In this document: positions 13,654 to 21,113 of the stretch, one piece after another | Layout of the letters: the number at the start of each line of letters is the position of its first letter | Position numbering within the stretch: the first letter of the stretch is position 1 | Position numbers and translations under genes: made by a program | The notes under the pieces: model-generated | Seen by the model: the letters and a program-made list of their open reading frames with translations, nothing else | Told to the model about the DNA's origin: nothing | The model's database searches: none | DNA from: a virus | Strand: one strand, 5' to 3' | IMG/VR virus record: IMGVR_UViG_3300035698_000671 | Span: 1-22,896 of that record | DNA length: 22,896 nucleotides

Positions 13654-16600
13654 ATGAAAATAAATAAAACTTTTGTAGGGTCTAAGATGAATAAGTCTCT
13701 AGATGAAAGGTTGATACCTAAAGGAGATTACGTAGACGGTCAAAATATTAGGGTCTCCTCAGATGAAGACGGAGAGGCCGGGTCCATAGAGAACGCTAAA
13801 GGTAACACTCAACTTACATTATTGAGGTATAACAATTCTGCTATCCAGGATGCTAAAACAATTGGCGCTTACGAGGATGGTGAGAGTGAAACTCTTTACT
13901 GGTTTATAACATCTCCTACCGTTGACGTTATAGCATCATTTAACACTAGAACACAATCCTTAGTACAGCACGTAGTTAGTACAAGTGTGCTTAACTTTCA
14001 TGAAGACTATAGGGTAAATGGCGTTGACCTTATAGATGATCTTTTATTTTTCACAGACAACTATAACCAACCAAGAAGGATTAACGTAAAAGACAATTAC
14101 CTTAAGCCAATTGAAGGGGTTGATCAAATAATTGAGGATGATATATCTGTGATTGTTAGACTTCCAATAGAATCCCCTAAGATAAAATTAATAAAAAAAT
14201 CTACCGGAGAGAACTATATTAAGGATAAGTTTTTAAGGTTTGCTACAAGAAACAAATATAAGAACGGAGAGTATTCTCCATTATCTGAATTTTCTGACGT
14301 AGCCTTTGATCCAAAAAACTTTAATATAGACTACAATAACTATGACATGACAGGTATGCAGAACACTGCAAACTCTGTTAACGTGTCGTTTTCAACAGGA
14401 TCAAAAGATGTTGTAGCTATAGACCTTTGTTTTAAGGTTTCAAATACGAATATAATAAATGTTGTAGAGAAATTCAATAAGGAAGACGAGGGATGGAATG
14501 ACAATGAAACGGTAGAGATACCTTTTGATAACAAAAAAATATACACAACATTACCTGAAAGTGAATTACTAAGGGTTTACGACAACGTTCCAAGATTAGC
14601 TAAGACACAGACAACTATAGGTAATAGAATAATGTACGGAAACTATGTTGATGGATATGATATAAACAATAAAATAGATTACACGTTAGAGTTAAATAGT
14701 GAAGACATAGGGTCTTCAGAACTTGTGTCTGTAAAATCAGATGGTAGCAATTACAGTATTGATTCTAGTAAAGTTGTAGAGAATTCTGCAATATCTATTG
14801 ATTTCACTGGGTCTGACATTTTAAAGGGTGGTGCAATTTACATTGACTTAAGTGTAACCCATAAAGAATTCACTGGGTCTACTTCATACACTGACGCTCC
14901 TGAAAACATATTTCAAAACAACGTCTCTTTTGAATTCACTAAAACCTACTCTTCGGTACAAGAGCTTGCAAGTAGTGATGAGTTTTTAGAGGCAATACAA
15001 TCTAGTTTAACAATAAGCGAGGCAACAAGCGGATACAGTTTAACTGATATTTTTTATTCAGGCATTCAATCAAAAACAGGATGGACACTAATTGGGGGTG
15101 GAGTTGATTCTAGTGAAGGAGATTTTAAAGTGACGTCTTCTGGGAACGTATTGACAATCCAAATCCCAGCTGTTAAGTACGAAGACGACTCTAATCCGGG
15201 GACCTTTTCTTACGAATATTTTGAGATGACAAGTGTCTTTTCTAGTATAAACGAGATAAATTCAAGAGGAAGCCTACATAGCAATAGGGACTATGAGGTT
15301 GGTATAGTTTATTTGGATGAATACAATAGAGCTTCAACAGCGCTTGTGTCCACAAAAAATACTGTCTTTGTTGCGCCTAGATTAAGTATATTTAAAAACT
15401 CAATAACGGCCACTATAAAGAACACGGCGCCAGAATGGGCTAAGAGATATAGATTTGTATTGAAAACAAGTAAATCATCTTACGAGACACTGTATAGTAA
15501 TTTGTTTTTTTACGACTCTGTACAGTCAGCCTGGTGGTGTAAACTAGAGGGAGATAATCAAACAAAAGTTACGAAAGACACTACGTTAATTGTAAAAAAA
15601 TCATCAAGCGGAATACCTTCAAACCTTTTAACAGTTAAAGTTTTAGAGATAGAGGTGAAGAAGGAGAACTTTATAGATGAAAACGAGGTAGCGCCTTCAG
15701 GTGTTTATATGAAGATAAAACCAAATGGTTTTTCAATAAATAATGAGGACAATAACCCTATAATTGATTACGGTACATTTAGCCAGAAAAACACAAATAT
15801 AAAATACTCCACATCAATAATAAATCCAGAATACACGGTAGGCGGTAGTGAAAATAAATATGTAGAATATACGGTTCCTTCAGGGTCTCAGGTTACTTTT
15901 CACATAAACGCAGAGCAGTTTGGTAAGTGGGCTAATAAATGGGAGTTTGAAAGAACTTTTACAGCTAGTCGCGATTATGAAAACATGTATGACTTCATTT
16001 CGGGTGAAAGAATAAACTTCAATAGACCAACCATAGAACCAACATCTAGAGGAAGCGGAGAGAATGATACAGATGCAATATGGAACAGTAGTGTTGGGGA
16101 TGGTCAAAGCTTAAGTGATTTTGAAGAGCATAGCTCAGATAGCTTAAGTGGTACTCCCTACACGTTCACGGAGTTAAAAATACAGTACTTTAGAGACGAA
16201 TCAAATGGACATGGCTTTTTGACATTTAAAAATCCAAATGAAAAGGAATCAGGCCCAAGACATGCGTACTTAGATGTATCCGTGGAAGTAATAAGGGCGG
16301 ATGATGTTTTAGTTTTAGAAACACAGCCTCTTGACAATCCTAATGAATTTTACTACGAGAGTCACGAAAGCCACGCAATAAATGACGGCTATCATACAGG
16401 CAATGTAACAAACCAAAGCAACGGTGTAGATGCTGTTGTGGATTTAAATCTATACGACTGTTTTACTTTCGGTAATGGCGTAGAAAGCTTTAAGATCGAT
16501 GATGCTTTTAGCACTCCTGGTTTTAAAATAGGCTCGAGGGTTACTGCTGTTGCAGAAGAAGACTACAAAGAGGCAAGGCGTTATGCTGATATCACCTATA

Positions 16601-18045
16601 GCGGTGTGTACAATGAAGAAACAAATGTAAATAAACTAAACTCTTTCAATTTAGGGTTGGTAAACTGGGTTACATTGGAAAGATCTTTCGGTCCTATAAA
16701 TAAATTACATGCAAGGCAATCCGATATACTAGTCCTTCAGGAAGACAAAATATCAACCGTTCTCGCGAATGGTAAGAACTTGTTTTCTGATGCAAGTGCC
16801 GGTGGAGCTATATTGAGTACTCCAGATGTTTTAGGTAAACAGATACCTAGAGTAGAAGAGTTTGGGATAAGCAACAACGCAGAGAGTTTTGCTGTATATG
16901 GGTTTGATACATTTTTTACAGACTCAAAAAGAGGGGTTGCAATAAACCTTGTAGGGGATAGCTTAGATGTTATATCTAGTAAAGGCATGGGGTCTTGGTT
17001 TAGAGATAAATTTATACAAAACAATAATAATGTAATTTTAGGTGGTTATGACCCTTACGCAGGTGAGTACGTACTGGCATTTAATCAAGAAGAAGAGAAT
17101 GTAGACGTGATTGATGTAATCAGTTGTGGTACAGAGGTTTCTAGAATAGACGCAAACAACTCGTCGACATACAATGTTAGTTACAACTCAGTAATAGGTA
17201 CGTCTATGTTTAATTACAACGTATATTCTGGATCAGTAGTAATAACAGCAAACTACAACGGTATAGAGGTTATAAATGAAACCATAACAAACGCTTCTTC
17301 CGGAGCAATTTCTATCAGCAAAAATGCATACAATGTAGATGAAATGTCATTTACCGTGTTAGCCAGTAATAATGCAAGCTACAATGTATTGGTAGGATGT
17401 GTACAGGCGGAAAGCTTAACGGTTATTAGAATGGTTTCTAACGAACCAGCCTTAGAGGGTCAGACAATACACCACGACTACACTTGGAGTGAATCTAGCC
17501 ATAGCGGTGTTACGCAGTCAGATTTCCTTGTGTTATCGAATACTGGTTTATCATTAAGTAAGTCAAACACAGGCTTAGAGTCTACAGGTTCTATACCTAC
17601 AGAAGGGGCTAGTATCTTAATGAGGTCTATAAAACAAGCGTCAGATACAGCAAACTTTCAAAGAGGTTCGTTTAAGTATTTGGTTTCAGATACTTTGTAC
17701 ACTGATATTAGTTTACTTAATCCGTTACTAGTAAATTCTGCTAGTACGTTTAACTCTGTCACGGATACTTATGATACATCTTTTGTTTACCAAAACCCTA
17801 ACGATTATCAATATTTATATTTGGTATGGGACTACAAGTTACCGGCAATTTCACTAAACCTGTGTTTTTCATCGGTTTCAGAAAGTGAATTATGTTGCGG
17901 AACAGCAACACCAGTGACTGTATGGGTAGAAGAAGGAGAGACCTTTAATACAGCAAATAACTTATATACAAACGAAAGTCTTACAACACTAGCAACAGAT
18001 GGATGGTATAGTGATGACCTAACTCTTAGTTGTTACCAAGAATAA
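13654..18045 (+). CDS. Large tail muzzle/stabilisation protein
   Basis: At 1463 residues, the largest gene here. The N-terminus F-V-G-S-K-M-N-K-S-L-D-E-R-L, then GDYVDGQNIRVSSDE (about 24-38), is the hallmark of the tail stabilisation or muzzle proteins of crAss-like and many marine short-tailed phages, which close the end of the tail and form the DNA exit. Most of the protein is beta-rich, with a fibronectin-like region around 560-680 (YEVGIVYLDEYNRASTALV). A core at about 1000-1140 contains LHARQSDILVLQEDK and YDPYAGEYVLAFNQ, the typical C-terminal part of this family. After it lie an Ig-like insert between two cysteines (about 1157-1249) and a Cys-bounded end module (about 1414-1461, YTNESLTTLATDGWYSD), which look like host-contact additions. 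The following gene starts nine bases later. Confidence 0.85.
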   Translation: MKINKTFVGSKMNKSLDERLIPKGDYVDGQNIRVSSDEDGEAGSIENAKGNTQLTLLRYNNSAIQDAKTIGAYEDGESETLYWFITSPTVDVIASFNTRTQSLVQHVVSTSVLNFHEDYRVNGVDLIDDLLFFTDNYNQPRRINVKDNYLKPIEGVDQIIEDDISVIVRLPIESPKIKLIKKSTGENYIKDKFLRFATRNKYKNGEYSPLSEFSDVAFDPKNFNIDYNNYDMTGMQNTANSVNVSFSTGSKDVVAIDLCFKVSNTNIINVVEKFNKEDEGWNDNETVEIPFDNKKIYTTLPESELLRVYDNVPRLAKTQTTIGNRIMYGNYVDGYDINNKIDYTLELNSEDIGSSELVSVKSDGSNYSIDSSKVVENSAISIDFTGSDILKGGAIYIDLSVTHKEFTGSTSYTDAPENIFQNNVSFEFTKTYSSVQELASSDEFLEAIQSSLTISEATSGYSLTDIFYSGIQSKTGWTLIGGGVDSSEGDFKVTSSGNVLTIQIPAVKYEDDSNPGTFSYEYFEMTSVFSSINEINSRGSLHSNRDYEVGIVYLDEYNRASTALVSTKNTVFVAPRLSIFKNSITATIKNTAPEWAKRYRFVLKTSKSSYETLYSNLFFYDSVQSAWWCKLEGDNQTKVTKDTTLIVKKSSSGIPSNLLTVKVLEIEVKKENFIDENEVAPSGVYMKIKPNGFSINNEDNNPIIDYGTFSQKNTNIKYSTSIINPEYTVGGSENKYVEYTVPSGSQVTFHINAEQFGKWANKWEFERTFTASRDYENMYDFISGERINFNRPTIEPTSRGSGENDTDAIWNSSVGDGQSLSDFEEHSSDSLSGTPYTFTELKIQYFRDESNGHGFLTFKNPNEKESGPRHAYLDVSVEVIRADDVLVLETQPLDNPNEFYYESHESHAINDGYHTGNVTNQSNGVDAVVDLNLYDCFTFGNGVESFKIDDAFSTPGFKIGSRVTAVAEEDYKEARRYADITYSGVYNEETNVNKLNSFNLGLVNWVTLERSFGPINKLHARQSDILVLQEDKISTVLANGKNLFSDASAGGAILSTPDVLGKQIPRVEEFGISNNAESFAVYGFDTFFTDSKRGVAINLVGDSLDVISSKGMGSWFRDKFIQNNNNVILGGYDPYAGEYVLAFNQEEENVDVIDVISCGTEVSRIDANNSSTYNVSYNSVIGTSMFNYNVYSGSVVITANYNGIEVINETITNASSGAISISKNAYNVDEMSFTVLASNNASYNVLVGCVQAESLTVIRMVSNEPALEGQTIHHDYTWSESSHSGVTQSDFLVLSNTGLSLSKSNTGLESTGSIPTEGASILMRSIKQASDTANFQRGSFKYLVSDTLYTDISLLNPLLVNSASTFNSVTDTYDTSFVYQNPNDYQYLYLVWDYKLPAISLNLCFSSVSESELCCGTATPVTVWVEEGETFNTANNLYTNESLTTLATDGWYSDDLTLSCYQE

Positions 18046-18054
18046 TATAAAAAT

Positions 18055-19119
18055 ATGTCAAATTACAGAAAAATAATATCATCAAGTCTAGAAGTATTAA
18101 CAGGATGCCCTTCTTGTACACCACCTGCAATAGCTTGTGGAGAAGGCGTTAATCCTCCTTCAGGAACACAAGGGCTTTATAATTTAACATTTAACTCAGG
18201 CGATACAGCTGGAGATGTGGGGGCTATAATAATATACTTTAACCCTCAAAACGTGCCTGATGGATTAAGGGTTTTATATGACGGTACTTATTATAATTCA
18301 GTTTCAGCACCCACTTATGGAAGAATACAGTCAACGAGCGGTGTTACAGGAGCGTTTACGTTGTTAGGATTTTCTAACGAATGTGTTCCTGAGCTACCAA
18401 ACACGACAACTTATAATTATTTTGACGGATTTACTGGAAATACATGGGTTGCCGGAAACCCTTCTACGCAAGACGTAACGTTAAATGTAGGGGACGACGC
18501 ATATGGAGGAGCTGCAGAGTATAGTACAATGGTAATACCTAAGACGGATTCATCTATAACAGACGTAACCGTACAGGTTTTAGGGCCTTGTTCAGGTACG
18601 GCATGGAATATTGAGGTGGATTGTCCAACTGATTTACCTGCGTTTACCTCTTCTTCAAACCAAGGTTCTTCACTAGCATGTGCTACAGTTGACCAAACAT
18701 TTTATTTTGCAAACCACAGGGGAACAACAAATACTAAACCTGTTTTAACAAGCTGGGTTTTTTCTGACACCAATGGAGCTACTGTTTTGACTAATGGAAA
18801 TTATGTTATTTCTGGAAACGAAGTAATAACCGTTTTAAGTGGAGTAGTAACAAACTTAAATTCTAGCTGTACAAGTAGCTCAGGGCACTTGATTTCTGAA
18901 TCAGAAAACACTACTAGTCAAGCCTGTTCATTGCCTCAAAACAGCACAACGTCAGCTTACAGTAGTGACTTTATGATAGGAAGTATTGTATATTCAGACT
19001 CAGGGTTGAATACATCATTTGTAGGGGACGGTAACTGGTATCACATATCAGACTTCCATAGTGTATATCAAATAAATTCATCTGGAGAGATTTTAGATAT
19101 TTTTGATTGCTTTGAATAA
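18055..19119 (+). CDS. Cys-containing adhesin-like tail protein
   Basis: A 354-residue protein rich in Ser, Thr, Gly and Asn. After a short Cys cluster (GCPSCTPPAIACG, 17-29) comes VGAIIIYFNPQNVPDGLRVL (55-74) and YDGTYYN, a beta-sandwich-like motif I know from tail-associated proteins of Bacteroidota phages. Two related C-terminal modules follow: about 208-272 (AC ... FSDTNGATVLTNGNYVI ... SGVVTNLNSSC) and about 290-353 (AC ... VYSDSGLNTSFVGDGNWY ... YQINSSGEI ... DCF). Each is bounded by cysteines. There is no signal peptide, and none is expected in a virion protein. Its place between the muzzle protein and another tail protein suggests it lies at the tail tip or forms a fibre or spike, so host surface binding is inferred. 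The stop codon begins a (TAAA)6 repeat. Confidence 0.7.
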   Translation: MSNYRKIISSSLEVLTGCPSCTPPAIACGEGVNPPSGTQGLYNLTFNSGDTAGDVGAIIIYFNPQNVPDGLRVLYDGTYYNSVSAPTYGRIQSTSGVTGAFTLLGFSNECVPELPNTTTYNYFDGFTGNTWVAGNPSTQDVTLNVGDDAYGGAAEYSTMVIPKTDSSITDVTVQVLGPCSGTAWNIEVDCPTDLPAFTSSSNQGSSLACATVDQTFYFANHRGTTNTKPVLTSWVFSDTNGATVLTNGNYVISGNEVITVLSGVVTNLNSSCTSSSGHLISESENTTSQACSLPQNSTTSAYSSDFMIGSIVYSDSGLNTSFVGDGNWYHISDFHSVYQINSSGEILDIFDCFE

Positions 19120-19140
19120 ATAAATAAATAAATAAATAAA
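19117..19140 (+). repeat. (TAAA)6 stop/leader tetranucleotide repeat
   Basis: Six perfect TAAA units. The first supplies the stop codon of the adhesin-like gene, and the last ends one base before the ATG at 19142. The repeat contains TAA in all three forward frames and gives an unstructured A-rich leader. A shorter (TAAA)4 copy lies in the same kind of position at 2058. Confidence 0.95.
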
Positions 19141-19141
19141 A

Positions 19142-19939
19142 ATGAGCAGAGATAATACATTGACATACAGTAGAAAAACAGGAGGCTGGCCCTCCTTCTA
19201 CTCGTATGAACCAGAAATGATGATTGGTATGAATAACTATTTTTATTCATTCAAGGGAGGTAACTTATATAGGCATAATACGAATTCTCAAAGGCTAACG
19301 TTTTACGGAAGCAATAACATCGGTAACGACCAAATCGTATCAAGCGTAACTGGTGTTGTAAACGAGTCTCCTCACGACGTCAAGCAATTTAAAACAATGT
19401 CTTTTGAAGGCACGGAAGGGTGGGGCGCTGTTGTCAAAACAGATCTTGGGACAGGAGAGGCTATTGCGTCTCATTTCGTGAGAAAAGAAGGAGAGTCTTT
19501 CGCGTACATAAGAACAACAACAGGTGGAAATTACTCCGAAAAAGGTGAAAGAGGTGTCCAGGGCGTTGGTCGGTTTTCAAGCTTAGAGAGCGTAAGTTTT
19601 AATGTGGTTAAACTTCTATTTAATTTTGAAATAAATACAGCCGTAAACGTAAACGATGTTATATTCAAAATTCCTGAAAACATAAATGAAGCCAGTCAAA
19701 TAGGTAAGGTTTTATCTAAAACAAATAAAACAATAACAGTATCTTTAGCAGGTATAGATTCGGGGCAGGAATCGGCTCCAACACCAACGGTTGGTGAGTT
19801 TATTTTTGTAAGAAAGAAATCTGAAGATGAGTCAAGTGGATTAAAGGGCTATTACATGAAGTATACGATGGAAACCTCGTCTACACAATTCTCGGAATTA
19901 TTCAGTATAGGGACAGAAGGTTTCAAGAGTTATCCATAA
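19142..19939 (+). CDS. Tail protein (muzzle-associated) with beta insert
   Basis: A 265-residue protein. The N-terminus SFYSYEPEMMIGMNNYFYSF (18-37), then GGNLYRHN, is a recognisable block that, as I recall, often occurs within or next to large tail proteins of crAss-like and marine phages. FKTMSFEGTEGW (83-94) and FAYIRTTTGG (120-129) continue that region. At about 160-224 there is a barrel-like insert (AVNVNDVIFKI, IGKVLSKTNKTITVSL, GEFIFVRKKS), followed by SGLKGYYMKYTM and a short strand-rich end. Since related sequences can form the last part of a bigger protein, this may be a separated C-terminal domain of the tail assembly. It follows the (TAAA)6 leader and ends 19 bases before the next gene. 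The tail role is well supported by context; the exact position is not. Confidence 0.75.
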   Translation: MSRDNTLTYSRKTGGWPSFYSYEPEMMIGMNNYFYSFKGGNLYRHNTNSQRLTFYGSNNIGNDQIVSSVTGVVNESPHDVKQFKTMSFEGTEGWGAVVKTDLGTGEAIASHFVRKEGESFAYIRTTTGGNYSEKGERGVQGVGRFSSLESVSFNVVKLLFNFEINTAVNVNDVIFKIPENINEASQIGKVLSKTNKTITVSLAGIDSGQESAPTPTVGEFIFVRKKSEDESSGLKGYYMKYTMETSSTQFSELFSIGTEGFKSYP

Positions 19940-19945
19940 AAATCG

Positions 19946-19953
19946 TATATTTG
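19946..19953 (+). promoter_or_regulatory. Bacteroidota-type promoter -7 box, near-leaderless
   Basis: TATATTTG fits TAnnTTTG, lies in the 19-base gap and ends five bases before the ATG at 19959. Transcription from it would begin within a few bases of the start codon, giving an almost leaderless message for the acetyltransferase-like gene. Two other intergenic sites in this window carry the same box. A -33 element is not evident. Confidence 0.5.
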
Positions 19954-19958
19954 CAGTA

Positions 19959-20363
19959 ATGATTGTAAGAAAGTTAAATTCAAGTGATTATGACGACATA
20001 CTAGTAGGGTGGTGGAAGCAATGGAGATGGACACCACCCTCTAAAGACTTTCTTCCAGAAGATGGTGAAGGCGGTTGGATAGTCTATGACGGAGACATTC
20101 CTGTGTGTGCCGGGTTTAATTATATAACAAACTCAAAAACTGGATGGTGTGAATTCATTATATCAAACTTTGATTACAAGGATAAGGAAAAAAGAAAGCA
20201 AGCTTTAGCTACATTAATAGCGACAATAAACAAGTTTTTCGAGATACAAGGGTGTAAGTACATATTTACATCTGTAAAGAACGAGTCACTAATAAGTGCT
20301 TATGAAGAATCTGGTTTTCAGCGAGGTTCAAACAAATGTTTAGAAATGGTAAAAATAATATAA
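19959..20363 (+). CDS. GNAT-family N-acetyltransferase-like protein
   Basis: A 134-residue protein of the size of a minimal GNAT domain. Family members move an acetyl group from acetyl-CoA to an amine on a protein or small molecule. Visible features in order: an opening strand MIVRKLNSSDYDDI; a Trp-rich WWKQWRWTPP (18-27); GGWIVYDGDIPVCAGFNYI (38-56), the central strands; CEFIISNFDYKDKEKRKQAL (64-83), where motif A should lie; and YIFTSVKNESLISAYEESGF (101-120), the C-terminal strand-helix with the N-x-x-L-I-x-x-Y-E-x-x-G-F pattern of GNAT motif B. The canonical pyrophosphate loop Q/R-x-x-G-x-G/A is replaced by KEKRKQA, so activity is uncertain. It is the first gene after the promoter-like site at 19946 and precedes the internal virion genes by one base. 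Target unknown. Confidence 0.75.
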   Translation: MIVRKLNSSDYDDILVGWWKQWRWTPPSKDFLPEDGEGGWIVYDGDIPVCAGFNYITNSKTGWCEFIISNFDYKDKEKRKQALATLIATINKFFEIQGCKYIFTSVKNESLISAYEESGFQRGSNKCLEMVKII

Positions 20364-20364
20364 T

Positions 20365-21111
20365 ATGGCAGCATTCACGGCGATAGCTACAACAGTATTA
20401 GGAGTTGCAGGTGCAGGAATGTCTGCAGCTGGAGGGATAGCTTCAAAAAAGAGACAGAGGGACGCTGAGAGAGCGGCTGACGAAGCGTTAGCTTCAGCTA
20501 AACGAAACTTAAGCGTAAACAGAATGGAGGGCTTACAAGTGCCTGTAGAGTCTTATACTCAAGCAATGCGTGAAGTAACATCACAGCAGGGCCAAGCCGT
20601 TGATGCTTTAACTGAATCAGATTCAAGGTCTCTTGCAGCAGGGATTGGTAAACTAGGTGCATCCTCAGCTAACGCTACTGAAGCACAGAGGCTAAAGATG
20701 GATCAAGCAATATATGACAGAGACACTTTAATCGCTAAAGAGGATGCAAGAATAGACCAAAACTTAGCGTCATTAGATTTACAAGAAGTTAGAGGCGCTC
20801 AAGCTGCTGCCGCACAGTCAGAGCAAGCCGCCGCACAGCAATTTTCAGGAGCGATATCTGGGCTAGGCGGTGTTGCAAACATGCTATACCAAAACAAAGA
20901 TTTATACGGAAAAAATAATGAAGCATCTGAAGAACAGAGAATAGAACAAGAAAAGGTAAGACTTAGGAATGAATTAAACGCATCCGCTAGCAAGAGTGTC
21001 AATAAGTTCGTTGTTCCAGATTTTACCGTACCTTCGCTAAATAACTTTACGGGTCTACAGGGTGTAAAAGAATTTCCAGTAATGCCTGACTTATTACCAA
21101 AACAAAAATAA
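20365..21111 (+). CDS. Probable internal virion (cargo/ejection) protein
   Basis: A 248-residue protein. Residues 4-27 form an Ala/Gly/Thr-rich hydrophobic stretch ending in basic KKRQRD, as in small ejected proteins that insert into host membranes (compare T7 gp14). About 30-165 is Ala/Gln/Glu-rich and strongly helical, with Ala runs at 147-157 (AAAAQSEQAAA). A second Gly/Ala segment FSGAISGLGGVANML follows at about 159-173, then a charged helix and a Pro/Phe-rich end (FVVPDFTVPSLNNF). In crAss-like phages proteins of this type lie in the capsid interior and leave with the DNA. Here the role rests on composition and on its place ahead of two more probable internal proteins. It ends two bases before the next start. 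Confidence 0.65.
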   Translation: MAAFTAIATTVLGVAGAGMSAAGGIASKKRQRDAERAADEALASAKRNLSVNRMEGLQVPVESYTQAMREVTSQQGQAVDALTESDSRSLAAGIGKLGASSANATEAQRLKMDQAIYDRDTLIAKEDARIDQNLASLDLQEVRGAQAAAAQSEQAAAQQFSGAISGLGGVANMLYQNKDLYGKNNEASEEQRIEQEKVRLRNELNASASKSVNKFVVPDFTVPSLNNFTGLQGVKEFPVMPDLLPKQK

Positions 21112-21113
21112 AA

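Noticed and set aside
16737-17024. Minus-strand frames inside the large genes (also near 3546, 7536, 11340, 21593)
   Set aside because: All are contained within well-supported + strand genes and show no family features; they are by-products of codon composition.
19098-19105. TATTTTTG matching TAnnTTTG 36 bases before the ATG at 19142
   Set aside because: It lies in the coding end of the adhesin-like gene in an AT-rich stretch where such matches are expected by chance; the genes are otherwise continuous.
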